From: Phenylobacterium sp. NIBR 498073
GTDB lineage: Bacteria; Pseudomonadota; Alphaproteobacteria; Caulobacterales; Caulobacteraceae
Assembly: GCF_027286305.1 (NCBI RefSeq)
Contig: NZ_CP114599.1
Span: 3,038,001 to 3,102,000 of the forward strand
Reading direction: 5' to 3'
DNA: 64,000 nt
Both the position numbers and the translations under genes were made by a program. Below the pieces are notes generated by a model. The model did no database searches and was not told where the DNA came from. It saw only the letters and a program-made list of their open reading frames with translations. The stretch's first letter is position 1. The number at the start of each line of letters is the position of its first letter. Below are positions 43,828 to 51,919 of this stretch, piece after piece.

Positions 43828-45369
43828 CTAGGCCGACGCCGATCTGCGCGCGCTCAGCAAGACGACATTTCCTCCGATAGCTGGCGGCGGCGCCTTCGCG
43901 GTCGGGTGCGCCGCGCGCCAGGCGTCGAGGTCCCCCATCGCATAGACGATGCGCCGGCCGACCCGTCTGAACCGGGGTCCGGTTCCCATCCAGCGGTAGG
44001 TCTGCAGCGTGCCGACCGTGTGCCCGAGGAAGTCCGCCGCTGCGGCGGTGTCCATCCAGCGTGTCTCGACAACCGCACCCAGCACGGACTCCATTCCGGG
44101 CGGCGGCGGCGCGAGTTCGGCGCGGCGATGTCGCTGCGGCGAGGGCCCCTCACCAATTCCCAGGAGCCGCGCCGCCTCCGACGAGATTCTAGAGGCCGCA
44201 TCCTTCAACGGATGGTCCGACAGGTGCGCATAGCGCTGCGTGGTCTTCGCGCTCCGATGCCCCAGCAGCGCGCCGATCACCAGCAGGCTGTCTCCACCGG
44301 CCGCGCCAAGGCTCGCGAACGCGTGCCGAAGGTCGTGCACTCTCAGGTCGCCCAACCCCGCGGCGGCGCGGATGCGCCTCCACGTGGATTGGAGGTCGGC
44401 GAGATGGCCTTCGCCGCCGCGTCCGGGAAAGAGATAAGGATTTCCGACGACCTCGGGCAGCGCCAGCAACACCTCCAGGGCGGCGGCGCCAAGGTGGACG
44501 ACCTTCGCTCCCGTCTTGCTGTCGGGAAGACGAAGGCAACTGTTGTGGGCGTCGAGATAGGATCGCTGAGCGGTCAGCACCTCGTTCCTGCGGCAACCGG
44601 TGAGCGCCAGCACTCGGATGGCGGCGAGCGCATAGGGGCTCTCCACACCCAAGGCCTCGGCTGCAGCCAGCGCTTCGCCCAACCGAGCCAGTTCGGCAGG
44701 CGCCAGAAACCGCCCGAGCTTTCTTTCAGGGAACTTTCGCACCCCTTGCACTGGGTTGTCCGGCCGCACTTTGTGGCGGACAGCCAAGGTGAAGGCCGCA
44801 GACAGCGTCGTCACGGCCGAGTTCGCAGCGCCCTTGCCGCCTCGCACCCGGCTCACCCCGCGCTTGACGGCGGTCTTGGCCCGGCGCGCGGTCTTGCCGG
44901 CGGCGATATCGACAAGCAACTGGTCGATATCGGGCGCATCGACGTCGCGAGCTCGCCGGGCTCCAAGCAACGGTTTGATGTGGTTTCGGATGTCGGCCCG
45001 CGCCGAGGCGACCGAAGAGGGCTTGGAAGCGGCCATGCCGACCTCAAGATAGAGATCGCAGAGCTCAGCGATGGTCAGTTCGGCGCGCTCGGCGGCTTTT
45101 TGATCCTGCGGGTCGCTGCCGCTCGCCACCTGCCCCAAGAGAACGCGCGCCCGCTCCCGGGCGGTCTCGACCGTCCATGGCGATCCATGAACGCCGATCT
45201 TGTAGCGGCGCGAGCGGCCGGCGAAGCGGTACTGTAGGACATAACTGCGATGCCCGTCCGGGGTGACCTTGACGCCGAACCCCACCACCTCGCTGTCCCA
45301 GACGAAGCGGATGCGCGGCCCGCATTCCACGCTCTCGACCAGCTTTCTCGTCAGTTTGGAACGAACCAT
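43828..45369 (-). CDS. int: Tyrosine integrase with fused C-terminal AlpA-like DNA-binding domain
   Basis: The 513-residue protein has an N-terminal DUF4102 arm-binding domain (LTRKLVESVECGPRIRFVWD), a core-binding domain and a catalytic domain. Catalytic residues are seen in TGCRRNEVLTAQ (Arg), VHDLRHAFASLG (HxxR) and LGHRSAKTTQRYAHL (His and Tyr). After ~residue 420 an extra ~90-residue domain follows in frame (MDTAAAADFLGHTVGTLQTY, RWMGTGPRFRRVGRRIVYAM), an AlpA/excisionase-type winged helix. It sits 177 bp from attR, the normal place for the island's integrase. GGAGG lies just upstream. Confidence 0.92.
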   Translation of the reverse strand: MVRSKLTRKLVESVECGPRIRFVWDSEVVGFGVKVTPDGHRSYVLQYRFAGRSRRYKIGVHGSPWTVETARERARVLLGQVASGSDPQDQKAAERAELTIAELCDLYLEVGMAASKPSSVASARADIRNHIKPLLGARRARDVDAPDIDQLLVDIAAGKTARRAKTAVKRGVSRVRGGKGAANSAVTTLSAAFTLAVRHKVRPDNPVQGVRKFPERKLGRFLAPAELARLGEALAAAEALGVESPYALAAIRVLALTGCRRNEVLTAQRSYLDAHNSCLRLPDSKTGAKVVHLGAAALEVLLALPEVVGNPYLFPGRGGEGHLADLQSTWRRIRAAAGLGDLRVHDLRHAFASLGAAGGDSLLVIGALLGHRSAKTTQRYAHLSDHPLKDAASRISSEAARLLGIGEGPSPQRHRRAELAPPPPGMESVLGAVVETRWMDTAAAADFLGHTVGTLQTYRWMGTGPRFRRVGRRIVYAMGDLDAWRAAHPTAKAPPPAIGGNVVLLSARRSASA

Positions 45370-45415
45370 GACCATGGCCTCCGATTTCAACCACAACCTG
45401 CAGATGGCGCCAGGT

Positions 45416-45444
45416 AACTAATAAGCACCCGGTAAGCGCCAGAA
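45416..45444 (+). repeat. Inner-end repeat (right), candidate integrase arm-type sites
   Basis: AACTAATAAGCAC plus GTAAGCGCCAGAA matches 17621-17649 in the same orientation, with the TAAGC(A/G)C units 11 bp apart (45422 and 45433). It lies between the integrase gene and attR. Confidence 0.6.
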
Positions 45445-45545
45445 CGCTTGCTGCAGCGAAAAGGATCGAAGGCCGTCGAAGCTAAGTCAATGTATTATCG
45501 TAGTTTTTCGCACGCCCGCGAGCTATCGGAAAGGTTGTGGGCGGT

Positions 45546-45591
45546 TTGGTAAGGCTGAGGTCGGCAGTTCAATCCTGCCCGGCGGCACCAT
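45546..45591 (+). repeat. attR: 46-bp copy of the tRNA-Thr 3' half
   Basis: Identical to 17512-17557. No 5' half of a tRNA is present before it, so this is not a tRNA gene but the right attachment site of the island. Confidence 0.95.
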
Positions 45592-45623
45592 CAACCCCCA
45601 GTCCAGCACAGGACTGGGGGTTG
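45592..45623. terminator. Hairpin directly after attR (original tRNA-Thr terminator)
   Basis: A 13-bp perfect stem (CAACCCCCAGTCC / GGACTGGGGGTTG) with a 6-base loop starts at the first base after attR. In the chromosome before integration it would have followed tRNA-Thr. A run of 11 C lies just downstream at 45630-45640. Confidence 0.6.
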
Positions 45624-45776
45624 ACCACACCCCCCCCCCCACATCGAAACCCGGATCGTCTGACGCAGGACGCCCTTCGGCAGGGCCGCCCCAACACGTA
45701 CACGTCATGCGCGAGCATTGCGCGGATCGGTAGATCGGCTATCTCTGCTCTCAGCGCAGTCGCGCTGGGGGGAAGC

Positions 45777-45914
45777 ATGTCGGGTAAGGAACGCCTTTCG
45801 GCGCGCGGACGCATCGGCGTGCGTCACGGATGGCTTGGACGCGCCGCGCTTGTGGTCGCCCTGCTCGCCTTCCTGGCCCTCGGCCTGGCGCTGGAACTGC
45901 GCCAGACGCCCTAG
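45777..45914 (+). CDS. Small single-pass membrane protein
   Basis: The 45-residue frame (MSGKERLSARGRIGVRHGWL, then GRAALVVALLAFLALGLAL) has a basic N-terminus and one transmembrane helix. GGGGGGAAGC precedes the ATG. It converges on the asparaginase gene with a 4-bp overlap of stops. No family is known. Confidence 0.5.
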   Translation: MSGKERLSARGRIGVRHGWLGRAALVVALLAFLALGLALELRQTP

Positions 45915-46909
45915 GCGCTGGCGCGCACGAAGGCCGCGGCGATCTCCTCGCGCGTCGCGCCGGCCCCCAGCAGCAGGCTGAGCAGCAGCCGCGCCTTGCG
46001 CGCGTCCAGCAAGCCCGCGCCGATCAGGCCCCGGCCCAGCAGGTCGATCTCGCCGCCCGCATAGCCATAGGTCTTGTCCAGCGTCTCCCCGCCGCCGGCG
46101 CGCGAGGCGAGCACCACCGGCGCGGTCGCGGCCAGCTGCGCCAGCGGCTCGACCATGGCCGAGGGCACGTGGCCGCCGCCCACCGCCTCGACCACCATTC
46201 CGGCCACCGGCTCCCGGGTCAGGTCGCGCAGCGCCTGCGCATCGCCGCCGAACACCATCGGCAGCAGGATCACCCTCGGCGGCGGCCCCTTCCAGGCGAT
46301 CGTCGGCGCGCGCTGGGCCGGCCGCAAGGCGATCCGCACCCGATCCTCGACCACCCAGCCGAGCGGACCGATCGTCCCAGAGCCGAAGGCCGAGGTCTTG
46401 TGCGTGTGGCGCTTGGCGACGAACCGCGCGGCGTGCACCTCGTCGTTCATCACCGCCACCACGCCGAGGCCGCGGGCCGCCGGGCTGGCGGCCACCCGGA
46501 TTGCGGCGGCCAGGTTGGCCGGACCGTCGGCGCCGGGCTTGGTCGGGTCGCGCATCGCCCCGGTCACCACCACCGGCTCGTCCAGGTCGAGCAGCAGGTC
46601 AAGCAGATAGGCCGTCTCCTCCAGGGTGTCGGTGCCCTGGGTGACGACCACCCCGTCCGCCCCGCCGGCGACCGCCGCGGCGATGCGCTCGGCCAGGGCG
46701 GCGACGTCGGCGAAGCCCAGCTCGACGCTCGCCGCCTTCGAGACGCTCTCGCCGGTGACCTGCGCCACAGCGGCCAGCTGCGGGATCCCGGCCAGCAGAT
46801 CATTGGCGTCCAGCTTGGGGACCACGCCGGAGCCGGCCGCTCCCTCCATGGAGATCGTGCCGCCCAGGGAAAAGACGGTGATGCGCGGGCGTGGGGCGGC
46901 GGACGGCAA
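45911..46909 (-). CDS. ansA: L-asparaginase
   Basis: The 332-residue enzyme hydrolyses asparagine to aspartate and ammonia. Both threonine motifs are present: FSLGGTISMEGAAGSG near the start and VVVTQGTDTLEETAYLL at ~residue 90. PVVVTGAMRDPTKPGADGPA and a Lys in KRHTHKTSAFGSG complete the site. No signal peptide is seen, so it is probably cytoplasmic. The length matches the type I/II family. It is a single gene with its own promoter region at 46910-47095. Confidence 0.92.
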   Translation of the reverse strand: MPSAAPRPRITVFSLGGTISMEGAAGSGVVPKLDANDLLAGIPQLAAVAQVTGESVSKAASVELGFADVAALAERIAAAVAGGADGVVVTQGTDTLEETAYLLDLLLDLDEPVVVTGAMRDPTKPGADGPANLAAAIRVAASPAARGLGVVAVMNDEVHAARFVAKRHTHKTSAFGSGTIGPLGWVVEDRVRIALRPAQRAPTIAWKGPPPRVILLPMVFGGDAQALRDLTREPVAGMVVEAVGGGHVPSAMVEPLAQLAATAPVVLASRAGGGETLDKTYGYAGGEIDLLGRGLIGAGLLDARKARLLLSLLLGAGATREEIAAAFVRASA

Positions 46910-47095
46910 GACTGACCTCAGGGAACGGTTGCGAACGGCTCTCTTGGCGCGCTTGGCGGCCCTGCGCCAGTCCTGATGCGCCGCCGCAGGGCTAGGCCCG
47001 AGGCCAGCAGCTCGGCCCTCCCCGTCCGTCGCGTTCTGCTATGATGGCGCCATCGCTCTCCGGCCGCCCCAGGCCGCGCGCTTCAGGACGATCCC

Positions 47096-47290
47096 ATGCC
47101 GAGGGAACTCCACTACATCGATCGCCAGGATCACGAGCCGATCGACGACGCCCGCCATTTCCACATCTGCGCCCGCTGCGGACAGCCGGTCGACAAGCGC
47201 GACCCGGGCGCGCTCGCCCGCCACGAGGCCAGGGGCCACCTGCCGGCTCCAGTTCGGACCGACGCCGGCGCGCCCCCGGCCGCCCCTTGA
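47096..47290 (+). CDS. Small Cys/His protein, paralogue of the island gene at 30170-30376
   Basis: The 64-residue product contains EPIDDARHFHICARCGQPVD and KRDPGALARHEARGHLP. The spacing of Cys and His matches the island copy, predicting the same small zinc site. Being on the core side of attR, it may be the native member of the family. The function is unknown. Confidence 0.65.
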   Translation: MPRELHYIDRQDHEPIDDARHFHICARCGQPVDKRDPGALARHEARGHLPAPVRTDAGAPPAAP

Positions 47291-47391
47291 AATCGGCACG
47301 CACAATGTCGGCATCTTGCCGCCACCGGGGCCTGGAGGTAGGCTCGACGCCTCCCCCGATCATGCGCCGCGACTGCGGCGATCGGGGTCGC

Positions 47392-47604
47392 ATGCGCGTC
47401 TATTCCTTTTCCCTGGTCAATCATCTCGGCGAGCGGTTCCGCACGCGCACCGCCTCTTGTGACGACGATGCGGCGGCCATCGCCCACGCGCGCCGCTTCG
47501 AGCGCGAGGGCTACCCTGTCGAGGTCCATATCGAAGGGCGCCGCGTCTCGCTGTCGGCGATGCCGACCTGGAGCGCCGAGCCGTGGCTGCGCCACCTGCT
47601 CTAA
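47392..47604 (+). CDS. Small hypothetical protein
   Basis: The 70-residue frame (MRVYSFSLVNHLGERFRTRT, then AAAIAHARRFEREGYPVEVH) resembles short DUF6894-like proteins with a two-stranded start and one helix, but I cannot confirm the family. A perfect 12-bp hairpin follows its stop. It is not preceded by a strong ribosome-binding site. Confidence 0.55.
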   Translation: MRVYSFSLVNHLGERFRTRTASCDDDAAAIAHARRFEREGYPVEVHIEGRRVSLSAMPTWSAEPWLRHLL

Positions 47605-47609
47605 CCGGC

Positions 47610-47641
47610 ATCGGCAGGTTCCAGGGTCCGAACCTGCCGAT
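47610..47641. terminator. Perfect 12-bp inverted repeat, probable bidirectional terminator
   Basis: ATCGGCAGGTTC / GAACCTGCCGAT with an 8-base loop lies 6 bp after the stop at 47604 and 98 bp after the nagE stop on the other strand. No T-run follows on either side. Confidence 0.45.
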
Positions 47642-47738
47642 AGCGACGATAGAGACGCGCCCGGCGCCGCCGGACCGCGCTTTCCGGCCCCTATCGTGAG
47701 CGTTCCTGCAAGGCCCGGGGCCGAAACCTGCCGCTAGC

Positions 47739-49412
47739 CTAGGCCGGACGCAGCAGGATCTGCACGCTTCCGTCCGCCAGCAGGGCGACGCCCCGCGCGC
47801 CGCGGGCGGTCAGCGCCGCCTCGTCCAGCGCCGCCGGATCGATCAGCCGCACGCAGACCCGGCCGGCCTTCAGCCCCGCCTCGACGACGTTGCCCGCCCC
47901 GCCCAGCCCGGCCAGCCAGGGCCCGACGTCGAACGCCGCGGTCGGAGCCGCAACCGTTTGCGTCATAAGGGCTCCGCCGGCGATCGCCGCCCGGATCTCG
48001 CCGGCCACCTGGTCGGCGATCGGGCCCAGGACCACCTGCAAGGCCTTGTCCGACGGGCGCACCATGCCGCGCGAGCCCAAGGCCTTCAGCGCCGCCTCAT
48101 CGACCGCGCCCTGGTCGGCCACCACCAGCCGCAGCCGCGTGGTGCAGGCGTCGACCCCGATCAGGTTGCCCGCCCCGCCGAGCGCGGCGACGAAATCCTC
48201 GCCGCGCTTGCCGCTCAACGGCTTGGCCTCGGCCGCCGTCGGCTCGGCGTCGCGGCCGGGGGTCTTGAGGTCGAAGCGCCCGATCGCCCAGCGGAAGACG
48301 CCGTAATAGAGCGCGAAGTACGCCGCCCCTATCGGCAGCAAATACAGTGGGTTGGTCGCCTTTCCGAAGTTCAGCGCATAGTCGAAGAACCCGGCCGAAA
48401 ACCCGAAGCCCAGCTTCACGTCGAGCAGGCTCATGACGATGAACGACAGCCCGGTCAGCAGCGCATGGATCGCGTAGAGCACCGGCGCCAGGAACATGAA
48501 GCTGAACTCGATCGGCTCGGTCACCCCGGTCAGGAAGGTGGTCAGCGCCATCGAGGCGAGCATCCCGCCGACCGCCTTGCGCCGATGCGCTGGGGCCGCG
48601 TGGTACATGGCCAGGCACGCCGCCGGCAGGCCGAACATCATCACCGGGAAGAACCCGGCCATGAAGGCCCCGGCGCTCGGATCGCCTGCGAAGAACCGGT
48701 TGAGATCCCCTGTCGCGCCGCGGAAGTCCCCGACGATGAACCAGGCGATGTTGTTGAGGATGTGGTGGAGCCCGGTGACGATCAGCGCCCGGTTCAGCAC
48801 CCCGTAGATGAACAGCCCCGCCTCGCCCGAGCCGACGATGCCGCGGCTAGCGGCGTCCATGCCGGCGTTCAGGCCCTCATAGGTGAAGCCCACCGCCGCG
48901 CCCAGCCCCAGCCCGGCCAGCCCCGCGACGATCGGCACGAACCGCCGACCGCCAAAAAAGGCCAGATATTCCGGTAGCTTGACATTCGAAAAGCGGTTGT
49001 AGAACTGCCCGCCGATCAGCCCGGAAAGGATGCCGATCGGCACCGAGACCTTGGCGATCGCCTTCTGCTTGAAGGCCGCGGTGGCCAGGGCGACGGCGTC
49101 GCCGCTCATGCCCTTCAACGCTTCGGCCGGCACGTGCAGCAGCACCTCGGCGCTGCGCGTGGCGATCAGGAAGCAGACCACCCCGGCCAGGCCGGCCGCG
49201 CCGTTGTTGTCCCGCGCCAGCCCCACCGCCACGCCGGCGGCGAACAGCAGGCCGAGATTGGCGAAGATCGCCTCGCCCGCCGCGGCCATGAACGGCACGT
49301 CGAGCAGGTCGGGCTGGCCCAGCCGCAGCAGCAGGCCGGCGGCCGGCAGCACGGCGATGGGCAGCATCAGCGCCCGTCCAAGGGATTGCAGCGCTTCGAG
49401 GGGCGAGGCCAT
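47739..49412 (-). CDS. nagE: N-acetylglucosamine-specific PTS permease, EIICB with an extra degenerate EIIB
   Basis: The 557-residue protein has an EIIC domain of about ten helices (~1-385; LHHILNNIAWFIVGDFRGAT, TEPIEFSFMFLAP). An EIIB domain carries the phospho-Cys (NLIGVDACTTRLRLVVADQG, ~residue 425). A second EIIB-like repeat follows (NVVEAGLKAGRVCVRLIDPA, ~500-557), whose aligned active-site position is not Cys. It imports and phosphorylates GlcNAc using the fused EI protein encoded upstream. It overlaps that gene by one base. Confidence 0.93.
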   Translation of the reverse strand: MASPLEALQSLGRALMLPIAVLPAAGLLLRLGQPDLLDVPFMAAAGEAIFANLGLLFAAGVAVGLARDNNGAAGLAGVVCFLIATRSAEVLLHVPAEALKGMSGDAVALATAAFKQKAIAKVSVPIGILSGLIGGQFYNRFSNVKLPEYLAFFGGRRFVPIVAGLAGLGLGAAVGFTYEGLNAGMDAASRGIVGSGEAGLFIYGVLNRALIVTGLHHILNNIAWFIVGDFRGATGDLNRFFAGDPSAGAFMAGFFPVMMFGLPAACLAMYHAAPAHRRKAVGGMLASMALTTFLTGVTEPIEFSFMFLAPVLYAIHALLTGLSFIVMSLLDVKLGFGFSAGFFDYALNFGKATNPLYLLPIGAAYFALYYGVFRWAIGRFDLKTPGRDAEPTAAEAKPLSGKRGEDFVAALGGAGNLIGVDACTTRLRLVVADQGAVDEAALKALGSRGMVRPSDKALQVVLGPIADQVAGEIRAAIAGGALMTQTVAAPTAAFDVGPWLAGLGGAGNVVEAGLKAGRVCVRLIDPAALDEAALTARGARGVALLADGSVQILLRPA

Positions 49413-51919
49413 CAGGCTTCTCCGGTCAGGAAGGTGTTCGACAGGGCCCGCACCGCCTCGGGCGACGGCTGGTCTAGCGCCTTGCGGGCGAGGTTCGCGC
49501 AGGCCTGCGGCGACAGGGTGCGGATCAGGGCCTTGGCCTCAGGGATCGCGGCCGAAGGCATGGAGAGCTCACTGACCCCCAGGCCGATCAGGATCGGCAC
49601 GGCCGCCAGGTCGCCGGCCAGGCCGCCGCAGACGCCGGTCCAGAGGGCATGCTTGCGGCCGCCCTCGCTGGCCTGGGCGATCATCCGCAGCACCGCTGGG
49701 TGCAGGGCGTCGATCTCGCCGGCCAGGTCCGGATTGCCGCGATCCATGGCCAGGGCGTACTGGGTCAGGTCGTTGGTCCCCACCGACAGGAAGTCGGCCT
49801 CGGCGGCCAGCAGGTCGGTGATCGCCGCTGCGGCCGGGGTCTCGATCATCACCCCGAGGTCGGAGCGCCCGACCCGGCCCATCTCGCGGCGAGCCTCGTC
49901 GAGGGCCGCGCGCACGGCCCGCAGCTCCGACAGGCTGGCGACCATCGGGACCATGATCTTGGCGTGCGGCGCGCCGCGCAGGATGGCGCGAAGCTGGGTC
50001 TTCAGGACCTGCGGACGGCGCATCAGCACGCGCACTCCGCGCACCCCCAGCGCTGGATTTTCTTCAGGTCCGATAGGTAGATAGCTCGCCGTCTTGTCAC
50101 CGCCGACATCGAGCAGGCGGATGATCAGCGGCCGCCCGCCCATGGCCGCGGCGATGGCGCCGTAGCGCTCGGCCTGCTCGTCCTCGTCGGGCGCGGTCTC
50201 GCGCTCGAGGAACAGGAATTCGGTGCGCAGCAGGCCGCAGCCCTCGGCCCCAGCGGCCTCCGCCGCCTCGGCGTCGGCGACAGAACCAAGGTTGGCATAG
50301 ACCTTGATCCGCGTGCCGTCGGCCATCCGGCAGTCCTCGCGCGAGGCGAGCCGGGCGGCGGCCCGGCGTTCGGCCCGCAGCGCGAGGGTCGTCTGCGCCG
50401 TTTCCAGCGCCTTGGCGTCAGGCGCCACGTGCAGCAGACCGGCGTCGGCGTCGAGGATCAGGCTGGTCCCCTCGTTGATCGCCGCCACGCCCGCCCCGGC
50501 CGCGACCACCGCCGGCACGCCCATCGAGGCGGCCAGGATGGCGACATGCGAGGTCGGTCCGCCCTTGGCCGTGCAGATCCCGGCCAGCCGGCCGGCGTCC
50601 AGGCCCATCAGCTGCGAGGGCAGCAGTTCCTCGGCCAGCAGGATGGCGCCCGGCGGCAGGTCGGGCCCGCGGTCCTCCTCGCCGGCCAGCACCAGCAGCA
50701 CCCGCCGTTCCAGATCCAACAGGTCGTCGACCCGCTCGGCGATGCGCCGGTCGCCGAGACCGCGCAAGGCCTCGACATAGGCTCCGATGGCGCTGCGCCA
50801 GGCGAAGCCCGCGCTCTTGCCCTCGCCGATCAGCCGCGCGGCGTGGCCGGTCAGCTCCGGGTCGTCGAGAAAGGCGGCATGCGCGCCCAGAATGGCGCGC
50901 CGCGCCTGGTCCTCGCCGCTCTCGGCCTGGCGGGCGATGCGGCCGGCGACGGCGGCGACGGCGGCGTCCAGGGCCGCCCGCTCCTGCGCCGCCCCCTGGC
51001 CGGCCTCGACCACCGCCAGTTCCTCGACGAACAGCCGCACGGCCTTGCCCACCGCCAGGCCCGGCGAGGCCATGACGCCCTTGAGCCGGGCTAGGCCCGC
51101 CCGCTTGGCCGGCGCGCTCTCCAGCGCCGGGGCGGCGGCCGCCTTGCGGATCGGCGCGCCCTCGCCCATCCCGCCCTCGATCAGCTCGGCCAGCGCCTCC
51201 AGCGCCGCAGCGGCGTCCGGCCCGGCCGCCGCCAGGGTGACGCTGTCGCCATGACGCAGACCCAGCGACATGATCCCGACCGGGCTGCGGGCGTTGGCGC
51301 GGCGATTGAGCGCCAGCAGCGAGACCTCGGCCTGGAAGCGCCTGGCGACGTCGGCGACCCGCGCCGCCGGCCGCGCGTGCAGGCCGTGAGCCAGCGGCAC
51401 CACGATGGCCCGCGTCAGCTCCGGCCCTGCCGCGACAGACGTCTCGACCGCGCCAAGCGGGGCCGAGAGGGTCAGCAGGCGGTCGCCGGCCTTCACCGCC
51501 GCGCCCGTGGTCCGCGCGGCGATCGAGCGGCCGGCGGCGTCGGTGACGATGATCGGGGTGATCAGGCTCTTGGCCCGGTCGGCCAGCACGGCAAGGTCGA
51601 ACGAGATCAGCCGCTCGCCGGCGCGCACCGCCTGCCCTTCGGCGACATGGACCTCAAAGCCCGCCCCGCCCAGGGTCACGGTATCCAGTCCGACGTGCAT
51701 CAGAAGTTCGACCCCGCCCTCGGCCCGCAGGCTGACGGCGTGGCGGGCCGCATGGACGGAAATGACCACCCCGTCGCACGGCGCGTGCAGCACCGAGCCG
51801 GTCGGATCGACGGCGACGCCGTCACCCAGCATCGCCTGGGCGAAGACCGGATCGGGAACCTCGGCCAGCGGCGCGGCCCAGCCGTCCAGCGGCGAAAGCA
51901 GGACCAGTTCAGCGGCCAT
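49412..51919 (-). CDS. Fused EIIA-HPr-Enzyme I PTS protein
   Basis: The 835-residue protein combines an EIIA(Glc/Nag) domain (~1-150; VELLMHVGLDTVTLGG with the phospho-His), an HPr domain (~170-255; PLAHGLHARPAARVADVA) and Enzyme I (~270-835). Enzyme I has the phospho-His in TAKGGPTSHVAILAASMGVP, EENPALGVRGVRVLMRRP and SVGTNDLTQYALAMDRGNPD. It relays phosphate from PEP to NagE, so no separate ptsHI is needed. It lies between the hexosaminidase gene (11-bp overlap) and nagE (1-bp overlap). Confidence 0.94.
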   Translation of the reverse strand: MAAELVLLSPLDGWAAPLAEVPDPVFAQAMLGDGVAVDPTGSVLHAPCDGVVISVHAARHAVSLRAEGGVELLMHVGLDTVTLGGAGFEVHVAEGQAVRAGERLISFDLAVLADRAKSLITPIIVTDAAGRSIAARTTGAAVKAGDRLLTLSAPLGAVETSVAAGPELTRAIVVPLAHGLHARPAARVADVARRFQAEVSLLALNRRANARSPVGIMSLGLRHGDSVTLAAAGPDAAAALEALAELIEGGMGEGAPIRKAAAAPALESAPAKRAGLARLKGVMASPGLAVGKAVRLFVEELAVVEAGQGAAQERAALDAAVAAVAGRIARQAESGEDQARRAILGAHAAFLDDPELTGHAARLIGEGKSAGFAWRSAIGAYVEALRGLGDRRIAERVDDLLDLERRVLLVLAGEEDRGPDLPPGAILLAEELLPSQLMGLDAGRLAGICTAKGGPTSHVAILAASMGVPAVVAAGAGVAAINEGTSLILDADAGLLHVAPDAKALETAQTTLALRAERRAAARLASREDCRMADGTRIKVYANLGSVADAEAAEAAGAEGCGLLRTEFLFLERETAPDEDEQAERYGAIAAAMGGRPLIIRLLDVGGDKTASYLPIGPEENPALGVRGVRVLMRRPQVLKTQLRAILRGAPHAKIMVPMVASLSELRAVRAALDEARREMGRVGRSDLGVMIETPAAAAITDLLAAEADFLSVGTNDLTQYALAMDRGNPDLAGEIDALHPAVLRMIAQASEGGRKHALWTGVCGGLAGDLAAVPILIGLGVSELSMPSAAIPEAKALIRTLSPQACANLARKALDQPSPEAVRALSNTFLTGEA

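Larger units (their letters stand above)
17558..45591. mobile_element. 28-kb genomic island (decayed integrative and conjugative element) in tRNA-Thr
   Basis: The boundaries are the 46-bp direct repeat at the tRNA-Thr 3' end and its copy next to the integrase gene. Inside are conjugation-module remnants (trbG fragment, trbI, traF-type peptidase, transglycosylase, relaxase), AlpA-like regulators, and broken parB/ardC/DUF736. Cargo includes a lasso peptide cluster, hxs genes, arr, DUF1254 proteins, and many small genes. Both flanks are ordinary housekeeping chromosome. No TrbB, TrbE, TrbJ, TrbL, TrbF or TraG gene is present, so the element cannot transfer by itself, although it may still excise. 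Confidence 0.92.

Noticed and set aside
17558..45591. Possibility that the island is a prophage
   Set aside because: No capsid, terminase, tail or lysis genes are present. The gene set is that of a conjugative element.
45523..45708. Short minus-strand frame reading GRIELPTSALPNRPQPFR
   Set aside because: This peptide is what the antisense of a tRNA 3' end translates to. It covers attR and is not a gene.
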